Positions 1 through 8,231 of a stretch of 64,000 nt of DNA are shown piece by piece. Under the pieces are notes generated by a model that had not been told where the DNA came from, made no database searches, and saw only the letters and a list, made by a program, of their open reading frames with translations. The position numbers and the translations under genes were made by a program. Location: the NCBI RefSeq assembly GCF_920984675.1, contig NZ_CAKLBV010000017.1, positions 24,540 to 88,539 of the forward strand, in the 5' to 3' direction. How positions within the stretch are numbered: the stretch's first letter is position 1; every line of letters begins with the position of its first letter. This stretch comes from Methylobacterium sp. Leaf118 (GTDB taxonomy: Bacteria; Pseudomonadota; Alphaproteobacteria; Rhizobiales; Beijerinckiaceae).

Positions 1-465
1 CACGCCGTCGATCCAGCGGGGCGCCGGGAACAGCACCAGGGTGCGCAGGTAGCGCCCGAGCAGCTCGGTGGCGCCCTCCGGAGCGAAGCCGAGGGCCAGG
101 ACGAAGGACAGGCTCGCGCAGAACCACGCGCAGGGCATCAGGCGCAGGAACCGATTCTCCAGGAACCGGCCCGGGGCGGCGCTCGCCGCCGTGTAGGCGA
201 TGACGAATCCCGAGATGACGAAGAAGATCGGCACGCCGATCCAGCCCGCGGCGCTGAGGGGCAGGAGGCCCGGATAGGCGACCGGCGTGGCCAGCAGCGC
301 CGCCGCCTCGCTCGAGGGCACCAGCCAGGAGGTGCAGGCGAGATGGTAGAGCATCACGAGGCCGGCGGCCGCGAAGCGCAGGGCGTCGAGCCCGGCGACT
401 TGACCAAGACCTTGACCAAGGCTCTGTCCGGCGCCGTGTCCGCCGGCCTGGGGGGGAGACTTCAC
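1..465 (-). CDS. Acyltransferase 3 family membrane protein (partial, C-terminus outside window)
   Basis: This is the N-terminal ~155 residues of an OafA/YrhL-type acyltransferase 3 protein, a multi-pass inner-membrane enzyme that usually O-acylates surface sugars. The frame shows the family opening LDALRFAAAGLVMLYH near residue 25, with the usual Arg and His, followed by the segment GVPIFFVISGFVIAYTAA. The start is taken as GTG at 465, because its GTGA overlaps the stop of the upstream ligase gene and suggests translational coupling. The reading frame runs off position 1. The setting in a polysaccharide locus fits glycan acylation; the acyl group and acceptor are unknown. Confidence 0.8.
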   Translation of the reverse strand, partial: MKSPPQAGGHGAGQSLGQGLGQVAGLDALRFAAAGLVMLYHLACTSWLVPSSEAAALLATPVAYPGLLPLSAAGWIGVPIFFVISGFVIAYTAASAAPGRFLENRFLRLMPCAWFCASLSFVLALGFAPEGATELLGRYLRTLVLFPAPRWIDGV

Positions 466-1895
466 CGGACGACTCCGCGGGGCTGGGGGACGCGCCCCGT
501 CCAGGCCGCCGTGGCGAGCGGGTCGGCGACCCGGTAGCTGCGGCACAGCACGAACAGGCAGTAGAACTGGAAGATCGCCGACATCCGGTTATGCGCCAGG
601 AAGAGGAAGCCGGTGGCGCTGTTCAAGATGAACACGAGCAGGATCGCCGAGAGCAGGTAGGCGCAGCGGCGCTCCAGGCTCGGATGGGCGAAGATGCCCG
701 CCGAGACGAACAGCAGGATGAGGTAGAAGACACCGCCGACGATCCCGAGCCCGACCAGGATGTCGAGGAAGGAATTGTGGAAATCGGGCGTGAAGAAGTA
801 CAGTTCGCGCTCCCACACCGTCCAGGCCATGGAGAACGGGTCGGTGTTGAAGAAGCTGAGATAGCCGTAGCCGAACAGCGGCCGCTCCTTGATGGCGTCC
901 ATGGCATAGGGCCAGAAGGTGCTCCGCCCGGTGAAGTCGGCGCTGCGTCCGAGCGCCGTGGCGATCTCGCCGACGCCGATGAAGGGCAGGCTGAGCGCCA
1001 CCAGGATCGACAGGACGCTGGCCGTGCCGAAGATGACGAGGCCGAGACGCGGCATCAGGCGCGCCGCCGTCAGCGCCAGGGCGGCCACCAGCGTGCCGCT
1101 CACCGAGGCCATGGAGTTGGCCAGGATCAGGCCGAGCGTCAGGATGCCCAGCGCCGGCCAGCGCAGGATGCGGGGGCTGTTGCCGGGCAGGAACAGCAGG
1201 ACCAGGATGGCGATGGAGGCCGACATGCCGTGGACGGTCTTGTTGGCGTAGGCGCCGAACAGCTCTCCGGTCATCAGCAGGCCCGGCCGGTTGATGTCGG
1301 TGCGCACGGTGTCGGGTGTGACGACGACCAGCGCCAGCGAGATCCCCACCAGCACCACGTTGGTCCAGGCGAAGATGCGCAGGAACCGCGCCGGGTGGAC
1401 GATCGAGGCCAGGGCCGCGGCGATCACGATGTTCAGGACGAGCATGCCCGCCGGCACCAGCGAGGCCCAGGGATTGGCCGACCACGCCGCGGACAGCAGG
1501 ATGTAGCCGGCCAGCGGCGTCACCCCGAGCAGGCACAGATCGAGCCCGTTGCGCAGGAAGTCGCGCAAAACCACCCATCCGGACACGGCATAGAGCAGCA
1601 GCCAGAGTCCGACATAGAGGACGTTGCCCCGGTTCGACGGGACATGGGACTTGGCGTTGCCCAACTCGTCGCTGCCGCCCGCGAAGGTCGCGTAGAAGGC
1701 GTTCACGCACATCAGCACGGCGAAGACGACGAACAGCACCCGCCACGGGATACGGCCCGTGGGCGCGCCCACGGTCGATGCGGCCGGCACGCTGGCGGGG
1801 AGTGGGAAGGTCGCCTCGCTCATGGCGGAACGCTCGGCAGCAAGCTCGGGACGGGATGTTCGGATCGGTCGTGTCGAGAGCCGTGCCCCCATCAC
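462..1895 (-). CDS. O-antigen ligase / Wzy-type polymerase family membrane protein
   Basis: A 477-residue protein with about ten or more hydrophobic segments. A large soluble loop carries the motif HNSFLDILVGLGIVGG, as in O-antigen ligase (WaaL) and Wzy-like exopolysaccharide polymerases. It probably joins or polymerises lipid-linked oligosaccharides at the periplasmic face of the inner membrane. The start is uncertain. GTG at 1895 is the longest option, ATG at 1892 follows directly, and ATG at 1823 (protein beginning MSEATF) would remove an Arg-rich leader that looks non-native; none has a clear Shine-Dalgarno. It overlaps the downstream acyltransferase by 4 bp. Ligase and polymerase cannot be separated from sequence alone. 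Confidence 0.75.
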   Translation of the reverse strand: MMGARLSTRPIRTSRPELAAERSAMSEATFPLPASVPAASTVGAPTGRIPWRVLFVVFAVLMCVNAFYATFAGGSDELGNAKSHVPSNRGNVLYVGLWLLLYAVSGWVVLRDFLRNGLDLCLLGVTPLAGYILLSAAWSANPWASLVPAGMLVLNIVIAAALASIVHPARFLRIFAWTNVVLVGISLALVVVTPDTVRTDINRPGLLMTGELFGAYANKTVHGMSASIAILVLLFLPGNSPRILRWPALGILTLGLILANSMASVSGTLVAALALTAARLMPRLGLVIFGTASVLSILVALSLPFIGVGEIATALGRSADFTGRSTFWPYAMDAIKERPLFGYGYLSFFNTDPFSMAWTVWERELYFFTPDFHNSFLDILVGLGIVGGVFYLILLFVSAGIFAHPSLERRCAYLLSAILLVFILNSATGFLFLAHNRMSAIFQFYCLFVLCRSYRVADPLATAAWTGRVPQPRGVVR

Positions 1896-1930
1896 GCTGA
1901 GACGGGAGCGCGGCTCTCGGTCGTTGCTTG

Positions 1931-1980
1931 AGAGCGCTCTCCTGGGCCGAACCGACGTCCGGTTCGGCGGAGAGCGCTCG
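1931..1980. promoter_or_regulatory. 50-bp two-fold symmetric element between polysaccharide genes
   Basis: The palindrome agagcgctct (1931-1940) and a near copy, agagcgctcg (1971-1980), flank a perfect 9-bp inverted repeat: gccgaaccg at 1946-1954 and cggttcggc at 1960-1968. The element lies in the 181-bp gap between the Wzz-type gene and the ligase/polymerase gene, both on the minus strand. No clear T-run follows, so it could be an operator or an RNA hairpin that tunes distal expression. Confidence 0.45.
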
Positions 1981-2076
1981 TAAGCCTGTCACGAAATCCC
2001 TGCCGCCCCGTCGCCGCCCCGGTGGGGACGAGGGGCGGCCGCGCGCTTTCGCGCGGCATCGTGAATCGGACTTGTC

Positions 2077-3618
2077 TCAGCGGAAGTCCCGCACGGACCC
2101 GGCCCAGGCGGCGGCCTTCGGCGCCTGCGGCTCGGCCGGGCCCGGGCGGGCGGCGGGCGCTTCGCCCTCGGCCGGCCGGTCGGTGTCCGCGGAGGCCTCG
2201 CCGCGCAGCACGCCGAGGAAGATCGCCAGGACGAGGCCGAGGAGCAACCCGATCAGGCTGCCGATGGCCAGGATCACGACCTTGCTCAGGTTGGTCGGCC
2301 GATCGGGCGGGATCGCCGCGCTGATCGCCCGGATGTTGTTGAGGTCCACCTGGGTCTGCTCGGTGAGCTCCCGGGAGCGGACGAGATATTGCGAGAACAG
2401 CGTCCGACGCGCCTCCGCCTCCCGCTCCAGCTCGCGCAGCTCGGTGAGCGCCCGGCTGTCGACGAAGGAGGCGCGCGACATCGATTCCACGGTCTTGCGC
2501 AGCTCTTCCTCGGTCTGCTTCGCGCGGCGGTAATCGTTGCGGGCCGACTCGGCGATCCGGCGCAGCTCCTGGTCGAGCTGCTCCTGAAGCACCTCGATCT
2601 CCCGGCTCGCCGAGGCGAGCTCCGGATGGCGGGGACCCAGGACATTGGCGAGGTTGGCCCGGCGGCGGCGGACCTCGGCGATCTGGCCGCGCAGCTGCAC
2701 GACGGCCTGGGACTGCACCGACTCGGTCATCCCGTCGAGCTTGCCGCTGAGGGCGCCGGCCTGCTCCATGCGGGCCTGGGCCTCGGTGGTGCGGGCCCGG
2801 GCGGTCACGAGCCGGGCGTTGATGTCGCGCAGGCGCAGGTCGCGGGTCAGGCTGCCGTCGGCGCTGACGAGATCGTGCTCGTTCTTGAAGGTCTCGACGC
2901 GGTCCTCCGCCGCGCGCACGGCGGCGCGCAGCTCGGCGAGGCGGTTGTCGAGGGAGACGCCCGAGCGCCGGGCGAGATCCGCCCGGGTCTTGCCGGCCTG
3001 CTCGGTGTAGATCGTCACGAGGTCGTTGGCGATGCGGGCCGACTTGTCGGCGTCCCGGCTCGCGACGGTCACCTCAATCACGAAGCTCCGCTCCGCCCGG
3101 CGCACGGCGACCTTGCGCTCCAGGCTCTGGAGGGCGCTCCGGCGCGGGTCGGGCTCGCGAGGGGGCGACTGCCCGAGAAGCTCTGCGAGGCCGCTGCGCA
3201 GCCGGCGCATCAGTCCGGGCGGGTCGCCGATGAATTCGGGATCCCGGTCGAGCCCCTCGCGCGCCACCACGGCCTCGAGCACGCTGCTGGAGCGCAGAAC
3301 CCGCATCTCGTTCTCGACCGTCGCGACCTGGGCGTCGGCGTTGTCGACGTTGGGCGTCACCTCCCGCTCGACCACGCGCAGGCCGCGGGGATCGATGATG
3401 ACCTGGGCGGTGGCCATGTAGCGCGGCTCCATCGTGGCGACGAAGAAGCCGCCGCCGAGGGTGCCGAGGATCAGAGCGAGGAGGATGAGCCAGCGCCGCC
3501 GGCCGATCATGGCGACAACCTGGGCCGGCGAGACCGAACGCGACTGCCCGGCGCCGCCGAGGCGCCAGTCGAGGGAGGAAATCGGCACGCTTCCGCGCAT
3601 GGTGACGTGGCTTGTCAT
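2077..3618 (-). CDS. Exopolysaccharide chain-length determinant (Wzz/GumC-like)
   Basis: A polysaccharide co-polymerase of about 513 residues in the inner membrane, expected to set chain length for Wzy-dependent polysaccharide export. It has a transmembrane segment at about residues 43-62 (RRRWLILLALILGTLGGGFF), a Wzz-type periplasmic domain with ATAQVIIDPR after it, a long charged coiled-coil middle (about 190-400) and a second transmembrane segment near the C-terminus (VVILAIGSLIGLLLGLVLAI). There is no Walker A motif, so the tyrosine-kinase domain of fused BY-kinases is missing. ATG at 3618 (MTSHVTMRG) is preferred over an upstream start at 3711, whose leader is low in hydrophobic residues and looks non-coding; ATG at 3600 is also possible. 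Confidence 0.85.
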   Translation of the reverse strand: MTSHVTMRGSVPISSLDWRLGGAGQSRSVSPAQVVAMIGRRRWLILLALILGTLGGGFFVATMEPRYMATAQVIIDPRGLRVVEREVTPNVDNADAQVATVENEMRVLRSSSVLEAVVAREGLDRDPEFIGDPPGLMRRLRSGLAELLGQSPPREPDPRRSALQSLERKVAVRRAERSFVIEVTVASRDADKSARIANDLVTIYTEQAGKTRADLARRSGVSLDNRLAELRAAVRAAEDRVETFKNEHDLVSADGSLTRDLRLRDINARLVTARARTTEAQARMEQAGALSGKLDGMTESVQSQAVVQLRGQIAEVRRRRANLANVLGPRHPELASASREIEVLQEQLDQELRRIAESARNDYRRAKQTEEELRKTVESMSRASFVDSRALTELRELEREAEARRTLFSQYLVRSRELTEQTQVDLNNIRAISAAIPPDRPTNLSKVVILAIGSLIGLLLGLVLAIFLGVLRGEASADTDRPAEGEAPAARPGPAEPQAPKAAAWAGSVRDFR

Positions 3619-3850
3619 TCCACAGACCGGCCCGGGGCCGGCTCCTCTCGGTTCGGTGCTCTCGCGACCACCCTGCCGTCCATCCAAGACATGCCCGGAC
3701 GGTCTCACCATCCTGCAAGGACGCTGCCGCCCCCGCCGTCCCGTTCGGGGACATCTCGCCGGCCCCGGCCCCGCGCATCCGGTCGGCGAGAGGGCGGGCG
3801 CCGGCCCGGATCGGACACCTGTGCCGATCCGGAGCGCCCAAGCCTTCGCG

Positions 3851-5896
3851 CTAACCGCCCCGGGCCGGCACCGGCGCGAGTGGCAGGGTCGAGCGGCGCA
3901 TCCGCTCGACCGCGAGGCGGAAGGAGCCGGCTCCGACGGGGGGCGCGGCGAAATCGGCCGGGATGATGCCGGGCCCGGGCGCCGGCGCCGATGCGGCCTC
4001 GCGATTGCTCAGGATCGACTGGTCGCTGGCCCGGGCGGGCGCCTCGTAGCGGAAGGGCTCGCTCGCCCAGAAGATGTTTCCGGCAATCCGGTTGTCCCGC
4101 GACCGCCCCGGCTCGTTGGTGAGGATCCCGGCCAGAGACGGGTAGCGCCGCCGCCACAGCGCGGACCCGACCGGCATCGCGGCGAGCGCGGCGCGGATCT
4201 CGGAGGCCGGATCGGCGACGGACGGCGCGGCCCAGGTCAGCCCGCGCGCATCGATATGGACCGCCGGGCTCGACTGCACGAAGACGTTGCCGGACACGAT
4301 GTTGTCGCGCCCGCCGCCGATGAAGACCGGCTGATCGACCCGGACGAACAGGTTGCCCTCGACGGTCAGCCCGCTCGCCATGTCGTCGAGATAGACGCCC
4401 TTGACCTCGCGGCCCGGCCGGGTCCGGATGTCGTGCAGGAAGTTGCCGCGGATCGTCGATCCCCGCGCGGTCCAGTCCCGCCCTGCATAGATCGCGCCGT
4501 TGTCGGTGGCTCCGTCGAGCAGGCGGGTGATCTCGTTGTCGGCGACCAGATGGTCGTTGCCGCGCAGGTAGACCGCGTAATCGATCGCGTCGTGCACGTA
4601 GTTGCCGATGACCCGGGCGCCGACCCCGTCGAGCTCCACCGCGGGGCTCTGAGTGTGCGAGAGCCGGGCGTGCCGTGTGATCCGGCTGTCGCGCAGGAAC
4701 AAGCCGCCCGGCGTCAGGGTCGCCCGGTCCCCGGAGACGAGGCGCACGGCCCCGAAGCCGGTATCGGCGATGGCACAGCGTTCCAACCCGCCGCCCTGGA
4801 CGTTCTCGAACACCGCCGCGCGCAGACCCGCCCAGGCAAGCGCGCTGTTGCGCACGATCACGTCGCCGCCGCCCGTGGCCGCCAGCAGATCGCCGCGGGT
4901 CCGTTCGAGCCGCAGGGTCTCGATGCGCAGGTGAGAGACGCGGTCGAGGACCAGGAGGGTGTTGGTGATCGAGACCTCGATGGCGCCCGCCCCGTCGCGG
5001 GGCCAGACCAGCAGGAGGTTGCGCGCCCCGTCCCGCCACCACTCGCCCGGCGCGTCGAGCTCCGCGAGGGCGTGGACGATGCGGGCCCGGGCGATCCCGC
5101 GCAGGCCGTCATAGGGTTGGGCGGCGAGCCGCGGAAGCGCGGGCCCCGTCGCAGGGACGTTGGCCGAGATCGTCTCGAACAGCCAGCCCCAGCTCCAGTA
5201 GCCCTCGGCCCAGAGATCCGGCTCCCCGCGCCACGCGTCCGGCTGCGACCCCTCGATCCGGATGGTCGGCCCGGCCCCGCCGAGGGCGGTGACGGCCGGG
5301 CCCGGTGCCACGGGGGCGAGGCCGTCGTTCGGCCAGCGGGCGGGGACGAGGGCGCCCCGGTCGTCGAACACCTCGAAGGTGAGCGGCAGCGGCGGCGGAC
5401 CGAGCCGGCGCGGCGGACGGATCCGCGGGCGCGCGGCGAGACTCGCCGGAAGCCGGAAGGCCCGGACCTTGGCCCGGGCGGCGGCGGGAAGCCTCGCCGC
5501 GAGGTCCGGCGGCAGGCCGACGCGCTCGAGCGGCACGCTGCCGACCACCCGGCTCGTGCCGTCGGGGCTTCCGCGTAGCACCAGGGGGGCGGAGGGCGTG
5601 CCGCCATGTTCGGCGCCGATCCGGACCTCGGCCCCGACCCGGTGCAGGCCCGGCGCCAGTTCGATCGCCACCGGGCGGTCCGGATTCCGGGCGCGCAGGG
5701 CGGCGGCCGCGTCGACCGCCTGCTGCAGGGTCATCGGCGGGCGTACATGAATCACCTGTTCCGCGGCGGCCGCGGCCTCGCCCGCCAGCAGGTTCGCCGC
5801 CCCGAGACACAGGAGCGCCCCGAGGCCCGCGGCCCGCGGCCGCGCGGCGCGGCGGGGCCGGTTCGGGGCGTCCGGTGTCGAACGGGGCGTTGGCAT
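3851..5896 (-). CDS. Exported right-handed parallel beta-helix protein
   Basis: A 681-residue protein with a signal sequence (AAGLGALLCLGAANLLAGEA at about residues 24-43), then repeats typical of the right-handed beta-helix fold (pectate-lyase/NosD-like): short turns such as IRGNFLHDIRTRPG, VEGNLFVRVDQ and VSGNVFVQSS. Such proteins often act as polysaccharide lyases, epimerases or hydrolases in the periplasm or outside the cell. The start is ATG 5896, just after the stop of the upstream glycosyltransferase gene. An open frame continues far upstream only because of the high GC content, and that part overlaps the glycosyltransferase. Enzymatic activity and substrate cannot be told from sequence. 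Confidence 0.75.
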   Translation of the reverse strand: MPTPRSTPDAPNRPRRAARPRAAGLGALLCLGAANLLAGEAAAAAEQVIHVRPPMTLQQAVDAAAALRARNPDRPVAIELAPGLHRVGAEVRIGAEHGGTPSAPLVLRGSPDGTSRVVGSVPLERVGLPPDLAARLPAAARAKVRAFRLPASLAARPRIRPPRRLGPPPLPLTFEVFDDRGALVPARWPNDGLAPVAPGPAVTALGGAGPTIRIEGSQPDAWRGEPDLWAEGYWSWGWLFETISANVPATGPALPRLAAQPYDGLRGIARARIVHALAELDAPGEWWRDGARNLLLVWPRDGAGAIEVSITNTLLVLDRVSHLRIETLRLERTRGDLLAATGGGDVIVRNSALAWAGLRAAVFENVQGGGLERCAIADTGFGAVRLVSGDRATLTPGGLFLRDSRITRHARLSHTQSPAVELDGVGARVIGNYVHDAIDYAVYLRGNDHLVADNEITRLLDGATDNGAIYAGRDWTARGSTIRGNFLHDIRTRPGREVKGVYLDDMASGLTVEGNLFVRVDQPVFIGGGRDNIVSGNVFVQSSPAVHIDARGLTWAAPSVADPASEIRAALAAMPVGSALWRRRYPSLAGILTNEPGRSRDNRIAGNIFWASEPFRYEAPARASDQSILSNREAASAPAPGPGIIPADFAAPPVGAGSFRLAVERMRRSTLPLAPVPARGG

Positions 5897-5901
5897 CGGC
5901 G

Positions 5902-7053
5902 TCAGGCCCGGACTCCCGACAGGAGCGGATGCAGGCCGTCGAGATAGCCCTGCACCGCCACCTCGGGGGTGAAGTGGGGCAGGGCCCGGGCGGCGGCCGC
6001 GCGCAGGGCGGTGCGGCGCGGCGCGTCGTCGAGGAGCGCGAGCGCCGTCTCCGTCCAGATCTCGGGCACGAGTTCGTGAACCGCGCCGCTTCCATGGGCG
6101 GCCAGCAGGTCGCGGGCGATGCCCGAATGGGGCGAGGCCAGAACCGGCGTCCCGCTCTGGAGTGCCTCGTGCACCACGATGCCCCAGACGTCGCCCCGGC
6201 TCGGGAACAGGAACAGCCGGGCGGAGGCGTAGACCGCCGGCAGCGCGTCCTGGCCGAGATAGCCGTCGAACTGCGCGTCGATCCCCGCGCTGGCGAAACG
6301 GGCCGTCATCTCGGCCCGCAGGGGGCCGTCGCCCGCGACCCGCACCCGCAGGCGCCGGCCGCGGGCCAGAGCGCCGAGCACGACATCGGTGAAGAAGCGG
6401 GCGCCCTTCACCTCCTCGTTGAGGATGCCGCAGAACAGGAGATCGTAGGGGCGGGCGTCGTCCGGCGGCGGGGGGGCGGCCGGCGTCCAGGCCGGGAAGA
6501 GGGGGCTCGCCGAGAACCGCTCCGGCGGCAGGCCGTAGAGGGCGAGGAGCCGGGCGCTGCCCGGGCTCGGCCCGATCCCGCCGCGGGCGCCCGCGACGAT
6601 GGCCCGCCGCAGCCAGCGGTGGGGCGCGGAGCGCTGGCCCGGATCGGTCTCCGGGACGCCGTCGGTGCGGATCAGATAGGGGATGCGCCGCATCCGCGCG
6701 ACGGCGGAGGCCATCAGCATCGTCGGCGAGAAATCGTTGAGCACGAGCGCGGCGGGATCCAGCGCGGCGAGCCGCGTCACCACCGCGGGATTGACGTAGA
6801 GGTTGCGCACCGCGTCCCGGTGCCAGCGCAGGCCCGGCAGCACCTCGTGCCGGAACAGGCGCGGGGCGTCGACCACCCATTGCCGCGCGGCTTCCCGCGG
6901 CGTGCAGGACAGGACGTGCAGCGGCCGCTCGAGGCGTTCGGCCAGCCGCTCGTAGAGCCGATGGGTGTAGGGCGCGAGCGCCCCCGTCACGACGACGACG
7001 GGCCGCCGCGCGCGCGCCTGCGCGGCCACCGGCACGGGTTCAGGCCGTCCCAT
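5902..7053 (-). CDS. Glycosyltransferase family 4 (GT-B fold)
   Basis: A cytoplasmic sugar transferase of about 383 residues. The N-terminal Rossmann half begins PVVVVTGALAPYTHRLYERL. The C-terminal nucleotide-sugar-binding half contains LFLFPSRGDVWGIVVHEAL, the GT4 region with the conserved Glu, followed by SGTPVLAS. It likely adds one sugar to a lipid-linked repeat unit of the local polysaccharide. The start is ATG 7053; TTG 7056 is one codon upstream. The gene overlaps the upstream deacetylase by 14 bp, so the two are probably co-translated. Donor and acceptor are unknown. Confidence 0.85.
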   Translation of the reverse strand: MGRPEPVPVAAQARARRPVVVVTGALAPYTHRLYERLAERLERPLHVLSCTPREAARQWVVDAPRLFRHEVLPGLRWHRDAVRNLYVNPAVVTRLAALDPAALVLNDFSPTMLMASAVARMRRIPYLIRTDGVPETDPGQRSAPHRWLRRAIVAGARGGIGPSPGSARLLALYGLPPERFSASPLFPAWTPAAPPPPDDARPYDLLFCGILNEEVKGARFFTDVVLGALARGRRLRVRVAGDGPLRAEMTARFASAGIDAQFDGYLGQDALPAVYASARLFLFPSRGDVWGIVVHEALQSGTPVLASPHSGIARDLLAAHGSGAVHELVPEIWTETALALLDDAPRRTALRAAAARALPHFTPEVAVQGYLDGLHPLLSGVRA

Positions 7054-7837
7054 CAATCCGCCTCCTCAATCGGCCGCGGCCCATGAGGGCCTCCAGTTCG
7101 AACAGCGACCAGTGCGGCTCGACCACGTGGCGCGGCATCAGCAGGAGGTCCCCCGCGCTCCGGGTATGGCCGCGCCGCGTTGTGAAGAAGGTCCGGTAGC
7201 CGGCCTCCCGCGCCAGGCCGGTGTCGCGCGCGACGTCGAAATCGTGCCCGGCGACGCCCCACGGACAGGCGAAATGGTCGATCGGCCGGCCCGCCAGCGC
7301 GGACAATGCCTGACGCGAGCGGGTCATCTCGGCGGCGACCGTCTCGCCCGGGATCGTGCTCAGCCGGACGTGCCGGGCCCCGTGCGAGCCGATCTGGAGA
7401 CCCGCCGCCAGCCAGGAGGCGACGTCGGCGCGGGTCATGTAGAGGCGCTCGCCCTCCGCCTGGGGCGGCGCGTCGAGCCAGTCGCTGACGAGGAAGACGA
7501 TCCCCGGGATGCCGAGCGCCCGCAGTACCGGCATCGCCACGTCGTGGGTGTCGGCGTAGCCGTCGTCGAAGGTGACGAGGAAGGCCCGGTCGCGGGGCGG
7601 CCAGCCCGAGGCCAGTCGCGCGCAGGCGGTGTCGGCGTCGAGGAAGTCACCGAAGCGCCCGAAATGGCGCAGCTGGTCGGCGAAGCGCTCCTGCAGGGCG
7701 GGCGGCACCTGATGGTAGCAGAGGGTATAGAGGCCCGGCTCCGCATGGGCGATCGAGCGCAGCAGCGCGCCGCCCCGAAGGGCCAGGGCACGCAGTGCCG
7801 GCGTGTCGCGCAAGGTGCTTTTGACCCAGTGATACAT
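7040..7837 (-). CDS. Polysaccharide deacetylase family protein
   Basis: A 265-residue NodB-homology (carbohydrate esterase 4) protein that removes N- or O-acetyl groups from glycans. Motif 1 is FLVTFDDGYADT near residue 90, with the catalytic and metal-binding Asp pair. Motif 2 is SHGARHVRLS, giving the two metal-ligand histidines. A later FACPWG segment matches motif 3. No convincing signal peptide is present (MYHWVKSTLRDTPALR), so it may be cytoplasmic or poorly predicted. It is the first gene of the minus-strand polysaccharide run and faces the flippase gene across a 394-bp AT-rich gap. Confidence 0.85.
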   Translation of the reverse strand: MYHWVKSTLRDTPALRALALRGGALLRSIAHAEPGLYTLCYHQVPPALQERFADQLRHFGRFGDFLDADTACARLASGWPPRDRAFLVTFDDGYADTHDVAMPVLRALGIPGIVFLVSDWLDAPPQAEGERLYMTRADVASWLAAGLQIGSHGARHVRLSTIPGETVAAEMTRSRQALSALAGRPIDHFACPWGVAGHDFDVARDTGLAREAGYRTFFTTRRGHTRSAGDLLLMPRHVVEPHWSLFELEALMGRGRLRRRIDGTA

Positions 7838-8231
7838 GCCTGCCTCGCCGCCCTATCCTTTTATAGTTTGTCTTAAGCGCTCGATGTACCCCTCTGAGAG
7901 CCCCGGCTGTTATATTGGTTAATCAGAGGGTTAGATTTTTAGGATTGGCTGTCGGCCGCGCCGCTATGATGCCCGGCCTGTACTTTGCAGAAGGCTTCAC
8001 GAAGTCATGGTTTTGTCCCCTGTCGGGACAGGCAGCGGGATGCGGTGCTCATGGTGGGTCATCGGACGAGCGCGGCGGCCGGAGACGATCCCGGATGGGA
8101 CAGGCCCGCCCGGCATCGGTGCGGTGTCTGAGCCGGATTGACGGCGGTCGCGCTGCCGCGGCCGCCCGGACGAACGACTTGCCTGGCCGCTTCCCGGCTC
8201 CTTGGACCCCGTTTCCATCAGAAAGCTTTCG
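7838..8231. promoter_or_regulatory. Divergent intergenic region of the polysaccharide locus
   Basis: A 394-bp gap between the deacetylase (leftward) and the flippase (rightward). The left part (about 7855-7950) is much richer in A and T than the surrounding coding DNA, with stretches such as ccttttatagtttgtcttaa and gttatattggttaatc. It probably holds the promoters for both directions. No gene or RNA was recognised. Confidence 0.4.

Noticed and set aside
5897..6880. Upstream extension of the beta-helix protein to a 1009-residue product
   Set aside because: The extension overlaps the GT4 glycosyltransferase, whose motifs are clear. The true signal peptide of the beta-helix protein starts at 5896.
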